Below are positions 11,082 to 23,340 of a stretch of DNA of 64,000 nt, piece by piece. The stretch's first letter is position 1, and each line of letters begins with the position of its first letter. Source of the DNA: Silene conica (taxonomy: Eukaryota; Streptophyta; Magnoliopsida; Caryophyllales; Caryophyllaceae); assembly GCA_029255685.2 (NCBI GenBank), contig CM055311.2, positions 1,722,269 through 1,786,268 on the forward strand. The letters are read 5' to 3'. The notes under the pieces were generated by a model. The model saw nothing but the letters and a program-made list of their open reading frames with translations. It was not told the DNA's origin and made no database searches. Position numbers and translations under genes: made by a program.

Positions 11082-12147
11082 TGTAACACCCCGTATTTTA
11101 TAATAATATTTTATTATGAAAGTATTTTATTTAATTAATTATTTCGAGGTTTAATAATATATTTTGGAAATCTATATTTATAACCTCCGTCCTATATTTT
11201 ATGATTTCTCGTTTTGATCTACTTTTGGATGGGTTAAAACGTTCGTGCAATAATTAATTATTTTAATTTAATATTTACTTTTCTATTTCAAGTTCTCCTT
11301 GCGTTTTAGTATGACTCAATCAGATTTGTAATCAGATAATCCATTGTATGAGGTAATGGACCAAAAGTCCATTAGTTAATCTCCTAATAAATAGATTTTA
11401 AGCTAGCAAGCAACTAGGTCAAATTCATGTTTGTGCGTGCGTTTGGCCTCACGACTTCTCTCCTCTTTTCTCTCTTTCGTTCTCTTTTCTTCCTATTGAT
11501 TTCATCGTTAAATATCTTTTATTCTTCAAAACTCTTACATAAATTATATTTTCACAATCCTTGCTCTTACCTCTACAATATATTATATTCAAAATATTTT
11601 ATTGGTAATTATTTGTATGGACCTTTAGACCTATGTTTTGGGTCTCTTGTTTTGTGTTTAAAGAAGAAGAAGTCTTTCTTTTTGGCGTTTTCGAAAGAGT
11701 GATGGTTTGGTACAATGTCTATCACAAGGATTTGGATTTCCGCTTTCGTTAAAGTTCATTTTTGGGGTTATTGACACGTGTTGGAGACAAGACTTTATTG
11801 GTCGTATTCTTTATGAAGGTTTTCATTAATTGCTAAAAAGGTAACTGGTGTTTCTCTTTTAATTGTGTTTATGCCAATTGATGTGATTAATATGATTTAA
11901 TGATTGTTTGTACAATTAGTACATGTTTGATTATTTATTGTCATGAATTAATTGTGTTTCATATATTTATGTATATTTTATTATTGTGGTTGTGGACTAT
12001 AATATGTTAATAAGTCGTTATGGGTGTCGTGTGCGCAACAAGGGTTCGCGAGAAACCCTAGATGGCGACAAGACTAACGGCCAAGAGCGTTGCTCAAGGT
12101 TATAGTGAAGTATGTGTAACCTTGAAAATATGATTCAAGGTTATAGC
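11082..12147 (+). repeat. partial 3' LTR of D
   Basis: It begins TGTAACACCCCGTATTTTAT and is interrupted at 12148 by the Cm LTR. Near the break is a hairpin CAAGGTTA/TAACCTTG (12095-12102 with 12117-12124) and the start of a repeat of it (ATTCAAGGTTATAG). This resembles the hairpin arrays of C and E, so Cm appears to have inserted inside a D array. Confidence 0.75.
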
Positions 12148-12867
12148 TGTAAACCCCTCGCGAAAGCGGAAATATAAAACATACAAAGTACTAAAAATGC
12201 AGCGGAATTAAAACTTTTTAAACATAAACAACATGCGAGGTGAATTAAAACTGAAACTGGAAACTGATATAAACAAAATAGATAAGTATAACAGTTCTAA
12301 GTACTGAAACCAAATATGTACAAAGCCTGGGATGGAACATCCCTACAGGCACCAAAAGATAAACAGTATCCAAAACTAGAGTCTAGCTACTCGAAAGGTG
12401 TAAGTCATATGAGGACAAGTGGATCATCACTCGCTAGCTCTCATCCAACCCCATCCAACCTACATGTACCTACATACATGAAAACATGTACGCCACAATC
12501 AGTGGGGAGTGACTAGAGTTCTCCTAGCCACCTTTTGTAACGACACGTAAGACAACAAGGCAAACAGAATACTCCAGCATATATAAACATGTGAAGCATA
12601 TCAATATCTCACTAACTGATCTCAAACTATCATCATGCAATCACTATTGCACGGCTCTCAACCAACTTTGGAAACTATTTGGAAGGAGAGCCGGTTTCCC
12701 TACCGGTTGCCCGGTCGGGGGGTCTTTCAGTCCAAACCATTTACGAAACTGACTAAAGAGTCATCCAATGCCTTGGATGAATAATATCAAGCCAAGGTAT
12801 CAGATTCATCACTATCAACATCTATATCTGACACTGTACCAACTCTAGGCAAGCAGATAAACTCAAC

Positions 12868-13520
12868 AAGTATAAGGTTCAGCGGTCAACTTAAGACATA
12901 ACCTATATACCAATCATTTAGCAAGTAAAAAGGTTCAGAGGCGACATCTTAACGCATAACCTAGATACCAAGTCATAATATCAAGCAAGGACTCAGAGGC
13001 GAAAACTCAACGCATGGACCGGCTATCAACAAGGTACCAGACTCAGAGACGAAAAATCAACGCATGGACTAGCACTTAATTCACAATCAAAAGTAAGGAA
13101 CTCAGAGGCGAAAACTCAACGCATGTTCCCCTACTACATCACAAGATACTAGACTCAGAGGCGAAAACTCAACGCATGTTCTAGCACCAAACACCTGCAC
13201 TCCGGGTAAGGTATGACAACCTGACTGCCCCGTCGTGCAGTTGCTCTACTCGCCAGACTCAGAGGCCAGCTTAAGGCATGTCCTGACGCGATCACTCAAA
13301 CATGTCTGGACTCAGAGGCGAAAACTCAACGCATGTCCCAGACACGACAATCAAACATGTATGGAGCTCAGAGGCGACATCTTAACGCATACCTCCATAC
13401 ACGACAAACAAACACATATAGGGCTCAGAGGCGACACCTTAACGCATACCCCTATATATGACAAACATACTATGTACTAAGTTCAGAGGCGACATCTTAA
13501 CGTATAACTTAATACGCATC
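12868..13520 (-). repeat. hairpin array in Cm LTR
   Basis: About a dozen units share a core around CTCAGAGGCG..TCAACGCAT or GACATCTTAACGCAT, each between its own inverted arms. The clearest is TGTATGGAG (13358-13366) with CTCCATACA (13393-13401), nine perfect pairs around a 26-nt loop. Other units use different arm sequences that again pair. Confidence 0.7.
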
Positions 13521-13779
13521 ACTATAAGCATGCAACTTTAAAACTATAGCTTAGTTCTTATCTCTTATGTCACTAACCAACACTTAATTGACTCCGGGAA
13601 CTAAGTTGAGGGAGAGCCGGTTACCCGACCGCGGGGTCTCTATCCTCTCTCCATTCCCGAACCCAATATAGTGTCGCCCATCCTCCGGGGACCTCAAACA
13701 CACATCAAGGGTACACGGAACGAGTTTCAATCAAAACCGAATAAACGTTTGAAAGTTAAAAGCAAAACCATGAGAACAG

Positions 13780-14175
13780 GGGCTCTCAGCCGGTCCCAAA
13801 CCGTCTGCCGGTCCACCGGCTGGGAGTCCTTTCCCAAGCTCAAGCATCGGCTGAAGAACAATGAGAAGAGGCTCTCAGCCGGTGGACCGTCTGCCGGTCA
13901 GCCGGCTGGGAGTCCCTTCCCATAAGCCAACTTTCAAAATTTGAAAATAAGGAGTGACCCTCAGCCGGCAGGCCGGCTGCCGGTCTGCCGGCTGGGAGTC
14001 ATTTCCCAAGCCTTTACCAAATTCTAAAAATGCACAATAGGATCCTGAGCCGGTCGACCGGCGGCCGACACGCCGGCTCAGAAACCTTCCTATATTTCAG
14101 AGCATTCAAAAGACAACAACCCAGACTCTGAGCCGGCCGACCGGCTGCCGGTCAGCCTACCGGCTCAGAGTCCGC
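13780..14175 (-). repeat. GC-rich CCGG palindrome cluster in Cm LTR
   Basis: Five islands of CAGCCGG/CCGGCTG-type inverted repeats, spaced about 80 bp apart in an otherwise AT-rich LTR. They are the counterpart of the C+ cluster at 22640-23050. Confidence 0.65.
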
Positions 14176-15119
14176 TGTACGCGAAAATCGCATTTCCTAC
14201 AATCTTCAAAACTCCTCAAATCGATTCAAGACTTCTAAAATTGCAACATACAATGTTTACCCAGCATATATAATCATCAAATACATCAACTACCAGCAAT
14301 TAATTCCACAATTAAGCATCAATAAGATTATGGTTTGTATTCGTCTTAAGCATGAATTTCGGAAAATCAACAACTAAGCATGTGAAACTTCATCTAAGCA
14401 TATAATCATCATGTATGAACATACCTATCATGTTTCTAAGTTCCAACAACAACAATAACAAGAAAAATCAGAAGCTTAAACCATCCTAAACATGAAAAGT
14501 GCTAATATTACAAATAAGGCCGAGTTTCTCAATATTGTCACCGTAAAAGCAATTCCGATCAAAGCTCCTCTTCTATAACGTAGCTATCCACACTAGGGTC
14601 GTCTAAACCTTCACCTACAATCAAGAAACACGGATTTTAGAGTTTAAAGACGGATTCTACAAAAACAGGCAGATTTTCGAATTGAAGGAAACGAAAATTG
14701 GAAGTGACGGATGACTAGCAAATTTCATGAGGATTCCGAAAATGTATTTATTACCTTGATTTGGAGTCCGGATGATGAAGGAATATGGATTATAAGATGG
14801 AGTTTAAGAGGAAAAATGAGAAAGAATGAAGAACAGTGTTCTTATTTGGTGAGGGTGAAATGTGTCGACATACACAGGGGTTTTAGGGGTTTATATTTGT
14901 CCTTTCCGTTTCAAAGGAAAACGGGTTTGGAAACATGAACGGGTTTTGAGATACGGATTTAAGTTGCCAAATTGTATTCGTCTTAAGGACTTAAGGTTCT
15001 TAAGACGGATCTTACGATTTATTACAAATACTTCTCATTAAATTATTAAAATATTATTTTACTACTTAAAATAATTAAAAACCCTTAAAATATATTTTAT
15101 GAAAATACGGGATGTTACA

Positions 15120-15186
15120 ATCACCCCAACTTCAAAAAGTTTCGTCCTCGAAACTGGAACGAAGATAAATTCTAGATAACTATACC
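15120..15186 (-). promoter_or_regulatory. PPT region and pre-PPT hairpin of Cm
   Basis: Read on the minus strand, AGTTTCG, AGGA, CGAAACT (15155 down to 15138) precedes a G-rich tract ending at the LTR border (15119). This is the same arrangement as in C+. Confidence 0.75.
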
Positions 15187-16502
15187 TCAATCGAAAAGAG
15201 AAGGATGCGCAGCACGCATCGAAGCCTCGGTCTCCCACGTCTGCTCCTCAACATCACCGCAACGCCAAAGGATATTCACTAAAGGCACCACCTTGCTCTT
15301 AAGCTTCCTATCCTGACGGTCTAGAATCTTCACGGGACGCTCCTCAAAAGCAAGACTCGGCTCTAAGTTCTCGATCTCTCTAGGAAGAACATGACTCGGG
15401 TCACTAACATACTTACGGAGCTGAGAAACATGAAAGACACTATGAACCTTGCCCAAACTAGGAGGCAAGTCCTAACGGTAAGCAGCAACACCAATCCTCT
15501 TCACGATCTCAAATGGCCCAATATACTTAGGACTCAACTTGCCCTTAACTCCAAACCTCTTAACGCCCTTCATCGGTGAAACTCTAAGGAAAACTCTGTC
15601 ACCCACCTCGAACTCGAGAGGTCTACGGCGGACATCAGCATAGGATTTCTGCCGATCCTGTGCGGCCTTCATCCTACCCCTGATAAGCTGAACCTGGTCA
15701 ATCGTCGCAACTAACTGGTCTGGTCCTAGGTCGTGCACGTCGCTCGCCTGATCCCAACAGATCGGACTATGGCACTTCCTACCATAGAGCGCCTCATACG
15801 GAGCCATACCAATAGATGAATGGTAACTGTTGTTGTAAGAAAACTCAACTAACGGTAGACACTGCTCCCAAGAACTCTGGAAATCAAGTGCACAAGCACG
15901 GAGCAAGTCCTCTAATGTCTGAATAGTCCTCTCGGACTGACCATCAGTCGCGGCATGAAATGCGGTACTCATCATCAAACGGCTACCCATAGCCTCCTGT
16001 AGAGCCTTCCAAAATCTGGAATAGAAACGAGGATCACGATCAGAAACGATCTCTCTCGGGACACCATGGTAACGAACTATCTCTGCACTATAAGCCCTGG
16101 CTAAACGGTCCATATCCCATGTCTCTCTCATAGGCACAAATCTGGCACACTTAGTTAACCTATCAACCACAACCCAAATCGCATCTTTGCCTCCCACTGT
16201 CTTAGGCAATGCAGTCACGAAGTCCATCGATATGCACTCCCACTTCCACTGAGGAACGCGGAGCGGCTGTAACAAACCACCTGGCCTCATATGCTCTATC
16301 TTGACTTGTTGACTAGTCAAGCACCTACTCACGTTATCCAATATGTCTTTCTTCATCCCGGGCCACCAAAATATAAGTCTCAAGTCCTTGTGCATCTTCT
16401 CTCCGCCCGGATGAACTGAATAAGGCGTCAGGTGAGCCTCATCTAAAACCCTCTTCCTCAAATCTGGCACATCTAGAACACACATCCTACCTCGGAATCG
16501 AA
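15187..16502 (-). pseudogene. Cm integrase and chromodomain-like remnant
   Basis: Translation shows the integrase zinc-binding region ([11 protein letters not shown], then CLTSQQ), the core ([28 protein letters not shown]), the [10 protein letters not shown] region and a C-terminal chromodomain-like stretch ([20 protein letters not shown]). It is the 3' half of the Cm polyprotein and is broken. The right end is the B' insertion point. A near copy of 15675-16502 lies at 34921-35748. Confidence 0.88.
16498..16502. repeat. target duplication TCGAA (left)
   Basis: TCGAA abuts the B' LTR at 16503. It is matched by TCGAA at 38466-38470, after the TRIM LTR and directly before Cm sequence resumes. 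A further copy is at 35744-35748. Confidence 0.8.
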
Positions 16503-17677
16503 TGTAACACCCCCATTTACCTAGGAGCCTGAACTAGGACATCCAGAGTAAATGAGACCGTTACCATCCTGGATAACCAGGGTAGTAGATATACATAGTG
16601 AAAGAAGCACAGTACTTTAAATGCAAAAGGTTAAACTGAAACTATTACAAGTCATAGCCCAAAGGACTTCCAAAACAACTGAATTAAAACAAAGTTCAAC
16701 TATGAAAACAAGACTAAGTGATCTAGTAACTAGGTAGGTCTAGTCCATGTCTCCCTTCCATGCCCAGTCCTAGTTCCGCTGTCTCTGACCTGAAAGATCT
16801 ACTCCCCATTCCGGATCATCGTAGGTGAACACGAATACACTGTCAACCTCGCGGTTGAGTAGGATAGCACAATAATAAATAATGCAAACAAATAGTATAT
16901 GCAAGTGATCATGCTATGCTCGAGCTCAATCTCATTCTCATTCTCACACTCAAACCCGTGTCTCCCAGCCATACCGAACCTCCCGGCAGACTATACTCGG
17001 CCGTCGCCGAACACCAGCATAAAAGCTGAGGTCACCAGGTCTAGCCCTACAGAGCTAGCCTGGGCCCAATAATATCTCATCATCATCTCACTCTGTAACC
17101 GTACTCATGCCATGCGTATGAATGCAATAATAAAGAACCAATACTGTATATGCATCTCATAAATAATCATACTTGCATCCACAACATCCAATTCACATAT
17201 AAACATAACACAATACAGGAGTAGTCCCAGTGTAACCTACCTGTATAGCAAGTCTGCAAATAAGCAACACCGTCTAGAAATACTCCACCTCGAATTCTGT
17301 TCCTATAATTAATACTTAAAATTAAAGACTATACATACAATACATGTGATAACTGATCATAGTCTTACTAAACATAGACTTACTAAAATGGGTTTACTAA
17401 TTATAGCACATGATCAACTATTTAATTATTACTAACGTAATAATATATATAATTCCTTTGAATGATACAGTCCTTATCCTTAGTAAGCTATTAACAACTC
17501 TAAGATGTATTATCATGCAATTATCGAAACCCAATAATAAAACGTCCTTAGCAAGTAACACCGCCAACAAAAGTGAATCAACAAACAACTACAACAATAA
17601 CAATAGTTCAAGTACTACTCTTACCATTAACACTCATAATAATATAACCATAGTAATAATAAGATTAGTAAAATAAT

Positions 17678-17725
<48 letters not shown>

Positions 17726-18892
17726 TATGAAGACCATAATTGAACCCCACAAGTGCAAAGTAAAAGAACAGCAACAATACGTCTTACGCAACAAACGCTA
17801 CAACCCTATATACATGCCCAGAACCGTCTGACCACCCACTTTACCGCCTGTCCTAGCACCACCAGTTGCCTCTGGCTTCCCCACTGGCACCACCATGCTC
17901 GCCTATGAGCCACGGTGGTCCCAGGGGAGGTGTCAGCAACCACTGGCCACCACCCACGGCCCTAGACAACCGACTCAAACCTGACCGCATCACACCTGCA
18001 ACTCTGTTTCGTACTCTAGTATCCGTAACAAAACCAGTCTCCACAAAACCCGACAACCACGAACCACCTTTACAAACACCACATTAACAACCTAATTCCG
18101 ACCCTTATGATAACCCAACACCCATACAAAAACATAAACCATACTTTAATAGAAATCTGGGTAAAAGACCCTGTTCCCGTGTTTTGACTGGAACCATACC
18201 AAAACGACTCAGACACCATGTTAAACACCCACCATCGACGGTCAACCCAGGTCAACGACGACCCTAACACAAGCTAATCCTCATTACCATACATCATAGA
18301 TCAGAATTATGCATAACACAACGATCTTAAGCGCATAAACAAAACGAATAACATATAAAAAACACTACTGGAAAACAGAGAAATACGAGAGGCTGGTGGT
18401 CTTACCTGTTTGCCCTAGCCAACGAGACACCCTAGCAGCCCTTAACCACCGTGCAAAACCCCTCTCCTCTGACTTTGGTGTGGCGGCAGAAAAGCGGCAG
18501 AGAGTTTGTGTGTAAGTGTGCTAGGGTTAGGGTTTTTTTTTGTGAGGGTTTATAGTAGGGCTTGAGGCTGAGTCGTGAGGTGTGAGTTATTTAGGGTTTT
18601 GTCGAGTTGGTGGGCTGTGTTTTGTGCAGACATACCGAGGCCCACAGCCAAAGCTAGACCCGGTTTACAACCAGTTTGTGTCCCCGCGGTTGCACACAAA
18701 CAAATCCCCAAAACGTGCCCCTTAACTCGAACCCCGTCATTACACAAATAACGTATAAAATTTACTAGGCACATGAACATACTCGAGTACTTATCGAATA
18801 TTAACTATCCAAATATTATCGACATAGACCATATACTCATAAAATATTAGAATAAGAAAACTAAAATAAATATTAAATTACGAGGTATTACA
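16503..18892 (-). repeat. 3' LTR of B'
   Basis: 2390 bp, reading on the minus strand TGTAATACCTCG to GGGGGTGTTACA. It holds an AAT microsatellite (about 17679-17725), hairpin 1 (16843-16858) and hairpin 2 (16568-16581, CCTGG/CCAGG). It differs from the second copy at 35749-38119 by about 1.3%. Confidence 0.92.
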
Positions 18893-18929
18893 GTCTTCCC
18901 TCCTTAAAACGAACTTCGTCCCGAAGTTC
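18893..18929 (-). promoter_or_regulatory. PPT and pre-PPT hairpin of B'
   Basis: On the minus strand, GAACTTCG, GGA, CGAAGTTC (18929-18911) is followed by TTTTAAGGAGGGAAGAC, which abuts the LTR. It is identical in plan to A (5550-5586) and B (56563-56598). Confidence 0.85.
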
Positions 18930-19010
18930 TCCATCCCAAGGTCACAAAACTGATCAATTAGCATGTAACGAACACATAAGTCACATAAGTAACACAACCA
19001 ATCATCTATG

Positions 19011-21690
19011 TTAAAAGTATTTATAACATGAATTGTCACATTCTACCCTCCTAAAAAGACAGTTACGTCCTCGTAACATACCTTTAGGAAACAGCTCAGG
19101 ATACTTCTCCTTCATCGAAACTTCGGTCTCCCAAGTGGCCTCCTCGACGTTATGATTGGTCCACATTACTTTGACTAGCGCGGTCTCTCCATTCCGGGTT
19201 TTTCTCACCTTCCTATCAAGGATCTCCTTGGGTCTCTCCTCGTAGGTCAACTGCTCGTCGACCTCGATGACCTCATGATCAAGGATATGCGAAGGGTCAC
19301 TGATATATCTCCGCAGTTGAGATACATGAAACACATTATGTACTCTGGCTAAAGCTGGAGGTAGGGCTAATCGATAAGCTACCTCGCCGACTCGCTCCAA
19401 AATCTCGAAGGGCCCAATAAACTTCTGGCTCAACTTACCCTTCTTGCCAAATCTCATTACTCCCCTCATAGGTGACACCTTTAGTAACACTTTCTCTCCT
19501 GCTTCAAACGTAATGTCACTTCTCTTTAAATCGGCATAACTCTTCTGTCTATCTTGGGCGGCTCTCATCTTTTGACGGATCACCTGGACCTGTTTTATCA
19601 TCTCCTGAACCATCTCAGGTCCCAAAGTCACTGTATCAGCTCGATCATCCCAGCAGACTAGACTCCTGCACTTCCTCCCATACAATGCCTCGAAAGGAGC
19701 CATCCCGATGCTAGCATGATAGCTGTTGTTATAAGAGAACTCTATCAAATCAAGTCTGTCTTCCCAAGATCCCCCGAACTCTAGCACACAAGCTCTCAAC
19801 ATATCCTCCAGTGTCTGGATAGTCCTCTCAGTCTGACCATCTGTCGCTGGATGAAACGCGGTACTCATCTTCAACGTAGTTCCCATCAACGTCTGTAACT
19901 CTTTCCAAAACTTAGAGATGAACCTTGAATCACGATCAGAAACAATGTCCTTAGGGACACCATGAAGCTTCACCACATGCTTAACATAAGCCTTGGCCAA
20001 TTCAGCCTTACTCCAAGTCTCCTTCATTGGTATGAAATGAGCCGACTTAGTCAGCCTGTCAACTATTACCCAAATCATGTCGTTTCCTCTCGAAGTCCTA
20101 GGTAAGCGCACGATGAAATCCATTGAGATACTTTCCCACTTCCACTCAGGTACATCAAGTGGCTGTAACTTCCCTTGCGGCCTCTTATGTTCCCCCTTAA
20201 CTCTTTGACATACCAAACATCGAGAGACAAACTCAGCCACCTCCTGCTTCATTTTCGGCCACCAAAATGCTTTCTTCAGGTCTTTGAACAATTTATCCCC
20301 TCCAGGATGAATGGAATAAGGTGTAGAATGAGCTTCGACCAGTATCTTTCTCTTCAATTCTTCGTCATCTGGCACACACCATCGTCCATCAAATCTCAAG
20401 CTATCATCACTGTAAATCTCGAACTTAGAATATGGCTCGTTATCACTAGCCTTGCTCACTGCCTCACGCCACTTCTGAATCCTAGGATCATCTTTCTGTC
20501 TTTCTCGAATCTCAGCATATAACTCAGGCTCGATCGTCAAATCCCCCATGGTCTCACCTTTCCTTAACACTGCGATGCCCATCTGTCCCAACTCACGATA
20601 CATACTTAATCTGGACATAGCTGTGCACAGAGCGTGAACTGACTTCCTACTCAATGCATCAGCCACGACATTAGCCTTTCCCTCCTTGTACAAAATCTCC
20701 ATGTCATAGTCTCCAATAAGCTCTATCCACCTCTGTTGACGCATATTCAGCTCTCTCTGAGTATAGATATATTTCAAACTCTTGTGATCAGAATACACCT
20801 TAAATGTGGCTCCATAAAGATAATGTCGCCACAACTTAAGTGCAAAGACTACCGCTCCAAGCTCCAGGTCATGCGTCGGATAATTTTCCTCATAAGGCTT
20901 CAGCTGCCTAGAAGCATAAGCAATTACTCTCCCGTTCTGCATCAGCACACATCCCAATCCCTTCTTAGAAGCATCAGTGTACACTTCAAAATTCTCACTT
21001 CCCTCTGGTAAAGCAAGGATAGGAGCTGTGGTGAGACGCTCCTTCAGGTCTAGAAATGCCCTTTCACAATCCTCATCCCAGACGAATTTGTTCTCTTTCC
21101 GCATCAACGAAGTCATTGGTTTGGCTATCTTTGAAAAATCTTTCACGAACCTCCTGTAATAACCGGCCAAACCCAAGAAGCTACGGATGTCAGCTACATT
21201 CCTTGGTCGTTCCCATTTCGATACGGCCTCAATTTTGCTAGGGTCAACAGACACACCCTCCTTAGACACCACATGCCCCAGAAAGGCAACCTTCTCGAGC
21301 CAGAACTTGCACTTACTTAGCTTGGCATATAATTGATGGTCCCTCAAGGTCTGTAACACCAAGCTCAAATGCTTAGCGTGCTCTTCTCTGTTCTTTGAGT
21401 ATACCAGGATGTCGTCGATAAACACCACCACAAACTGGTCTAAATAAGGACTAAACACCCTATTCATTAAGTCCATGAAGACAGCAGGTGCGTTAGTCAG
21501 GCCAAATGGCATTACTACGAATTCATAATGCCCATACCTCGATCTGAACGCGGTCTTGTGAATATCTGCATCTTTGATTCTCAACTGATGATACCCTGAC
21601 CTCAAATCGATCTTGGAAAACACACCAGCCCCACTCAACTGGTCAAAAAGATCATCGATATGGGGTAAAGGATATCGATTCTTGATCGTC
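19011..21690 (-). pseudogene. B' pol, RT to chromodomain part
   Basis: One long open stretch encodes RT ([28 protein letters not shown]), RNase H ([17 protein letters not shown]), an integrase zinc region ([25 protein letters not shown]), an integrase core ([28 protein letters not shown]) and a C-terminal chromodomain-like region ([24 protein letters not shown]). It is separated from the gag-protease part by the C+ insertion and therefore cannot act as one gene here. Confidence 0.9.
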
Positions 21691-21695
21691 ACATT
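21691..21695. repeat. target duplication ACATT of C+ (left)
   Basis: ACATT immediately precedes the C+ 5' LTR and is repeated exactly at 32232-32236. This proves a single insertion event into B'. Confidence 0.95.
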
Positions 21696-22639
21696 TGTAA
21701 CATCCCGTATTTTTGTAAAATCTAATTTAATCGTTTTAAATTATTTTACGTAATAAAATAATATTTTAATAATTTAATTCGGAAGATTTTAATTTAATTA
21801 GTAAGATCCGTCTTAAGAACCTTAAGTCCTTAAGACGAATAATACTTGGTGAACTTAAACTCGTATCATAAATATCCGTTCAAGTGTCCGACCCATTTTA
21901 TTTACCCGGAAAGGACAGTCCATAAAACCCCCACAAAACCCTTAGTCGACATAATGCTTCCCCCTTCATTTCATTTCACTGTAAAACAAATCCTCACAAA
22001 AACCTCCATTGTTAACATCTTCTTTTGAGCTTTTCTTCATCATCCGGTACTCGAATCGAGGTAACAACGACATTTTCGGAATCCTCATTCGATTTCCAAG
22101 CCATCTATCACTTTCTTTTTGTAAATCCTTAACTTTGAAAATGGGGCTGTTTTCTCTTATTTCCGTTTTAAGGGCTTAAAACCCGTTTTCTATGTTGTAG
22201 GTGTTGGCTTAGAGGATCCAGAGATCGATAGCTACATTGTTGAGGAAGATCTTTAGCCGGATAAGCTTGAAAGGTGACGATAATGAGAAACTCGGCCTTT
22301 ATGTGTATATTAGCATATTTGTTGTGATTTTTGTTTGGTTTCTGTTTTTGTTGATAAAGATTGATCAACGGACTTAGTAACATGTTTAGGATGATGTTAT
22401 TGTGAAGAATTCATGCTTGAATCGATTGTTATATGTTCTTAAGCATATTTTCAGTTTTTCTCATTTTGCGACGGATACATGTTAAATTCGTTTGAGGATT
22501 GTTATGGGACTTACTTGCTGATAGATTAGTAGTATTTGGTGTTTGATATTGTTGGGTAAACATCTTGTGTAGCAATTTTGAGTTGTTGTGTCGAATTATG
22601 AAGTTCTCAATAGATTGCGTTTTTGCGATTTTCCGTATC

Positions 22640-23050
22640 AGGCTCTCTGAGCCGGTCGACCGACCGGCCGCCGGTCGACCGGCTGGGAGTGTCTCTTCGT
22701 GTTTTTGGTGATTTTTGGAATATTGGCCTTGGACTGCCAGCCGGCCGACCGGCTGCCTGCCGACCGGCTGCCTGCCGACCGGCTGGTAGTCAATTTTGTC
22801 TAGGGTTGTTTGTGTAAAGCCTAGGAAGGAAGGGAGCCCAGCCGGCAGACCGGCCGCCTGCCAGCCGGCTGGGAGTACATGTGGGGATGGTTTGCGAGTT
22901 TATGAAGGCTAGGGTATTGGGTTCCCAGCCGGCCGACCGGCTGCCTGCCGACCGGCTGAGAGTCCTTTGTGGTTCCTTGTGTTGAAAAAGGGCAGTATGA
23001 GAGGGTCACCAGCCGGCCGACCGGCTGCCTGCCGACCGGCTGGGGACTCC
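22640..23050 (+). repeat. GC-rich CCGG hairpin cluster, C+ 5' LTR
   Basis: Five GC-rich islands about 90 bp apart, each an imperfect palindrome of GCCGG, GACCGGC and CCGGCTGG blocks in an AT-rich background. The 3' LTR copy is at about 30250-30645, where one island is 15 bp shorter. Confidence 0.8.
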
Positions 23051-23340
23051 TGTAGGTTATTTTGAAATCGAAATTTATTTGTAACTTTCAAACGGTTGAT
23101 CGGTTTTGATTGAAACTCGTTTTGTATACCCGTGTCATGTATTTGAGGTCCCCGGAGGATGGGCAACATTTTATTGAGTTCGGGAATGGAGTAAGGATAG
23201 AGACCCCCCGGTCGGGTAACCGAATGGGAAACCGGCTCTCCCTCAACTTAGTTCCCGGGGTCAGTTAGGTGTTGATTAGAAGTTAAGAAAAGTAGAACTG
23301 CAGATTAGTTCATAGACTTTGGTTGATATTGTATTGATGC

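Larger units (their letters stand above)
8149..12147 (+). mobile_element. LTR element D, no readable coding region, partial
   Basis: The element starts with a PBS-like site (8160-8170), continues through about 2.9 kb without recognisable retroviral protein motifs, and ends with a hairpin plus PPT (11044-11081) and an LTR start at 11082. Its LTR is cut at 12147 by the minus-strand element Cm, and its 5' LTR is not seen: element A's 3' LTR abuts the PBS region. The pre-PPT hairpin (AAGTTTCG, ATGA, CGAAACTT) is nearly the same as in C+, so D is probably a non-autonomous or strongly decayed relative of the C group. With only one LTR its age cannot be estimated. Confidence 0.7.
12148..15119 (-). 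repeat. 3' LTR of Cm
   Basis: About 2.97 kb, running on the minus strand from TGTAACATCCCGTATTTTC to AGGGGTTTACA. It shares its ends and layout with the C+ LTR, including GC-rich CCGG hairpins (about 13780-14175) and a hairpin array (about 12868-13520), but the constant loop of the array differs, so it is a distinct subfamily. It interrupts the D LTR on its left. The matching right-hand target duplication is lost. Confidence 0.88.

Noticed and set aside
11427-11702. Frame of 91 codons, hydrophobic
   Set aside because: Inside the D LTR, low complexity, with no supporting motif; unlikely to be a gene.
18520-18545. Telomere-like sequence (TTAGGGTTAGGG-like words near AGGGTTAGGGTTTTTTTT)
   Set aside because: Only about two imperfect units within the B' LTR, repeated in the second LTR; part of the LTR and not a telomeric tract.
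22909-23169. Minus-strand frames with PAGRQAAGRPAG repeats (also 30504-30764)
   Set aside because: Translation of the GC-rich CCGG palindromes in the C+ LTRs; it follows the repeat, not a protein.
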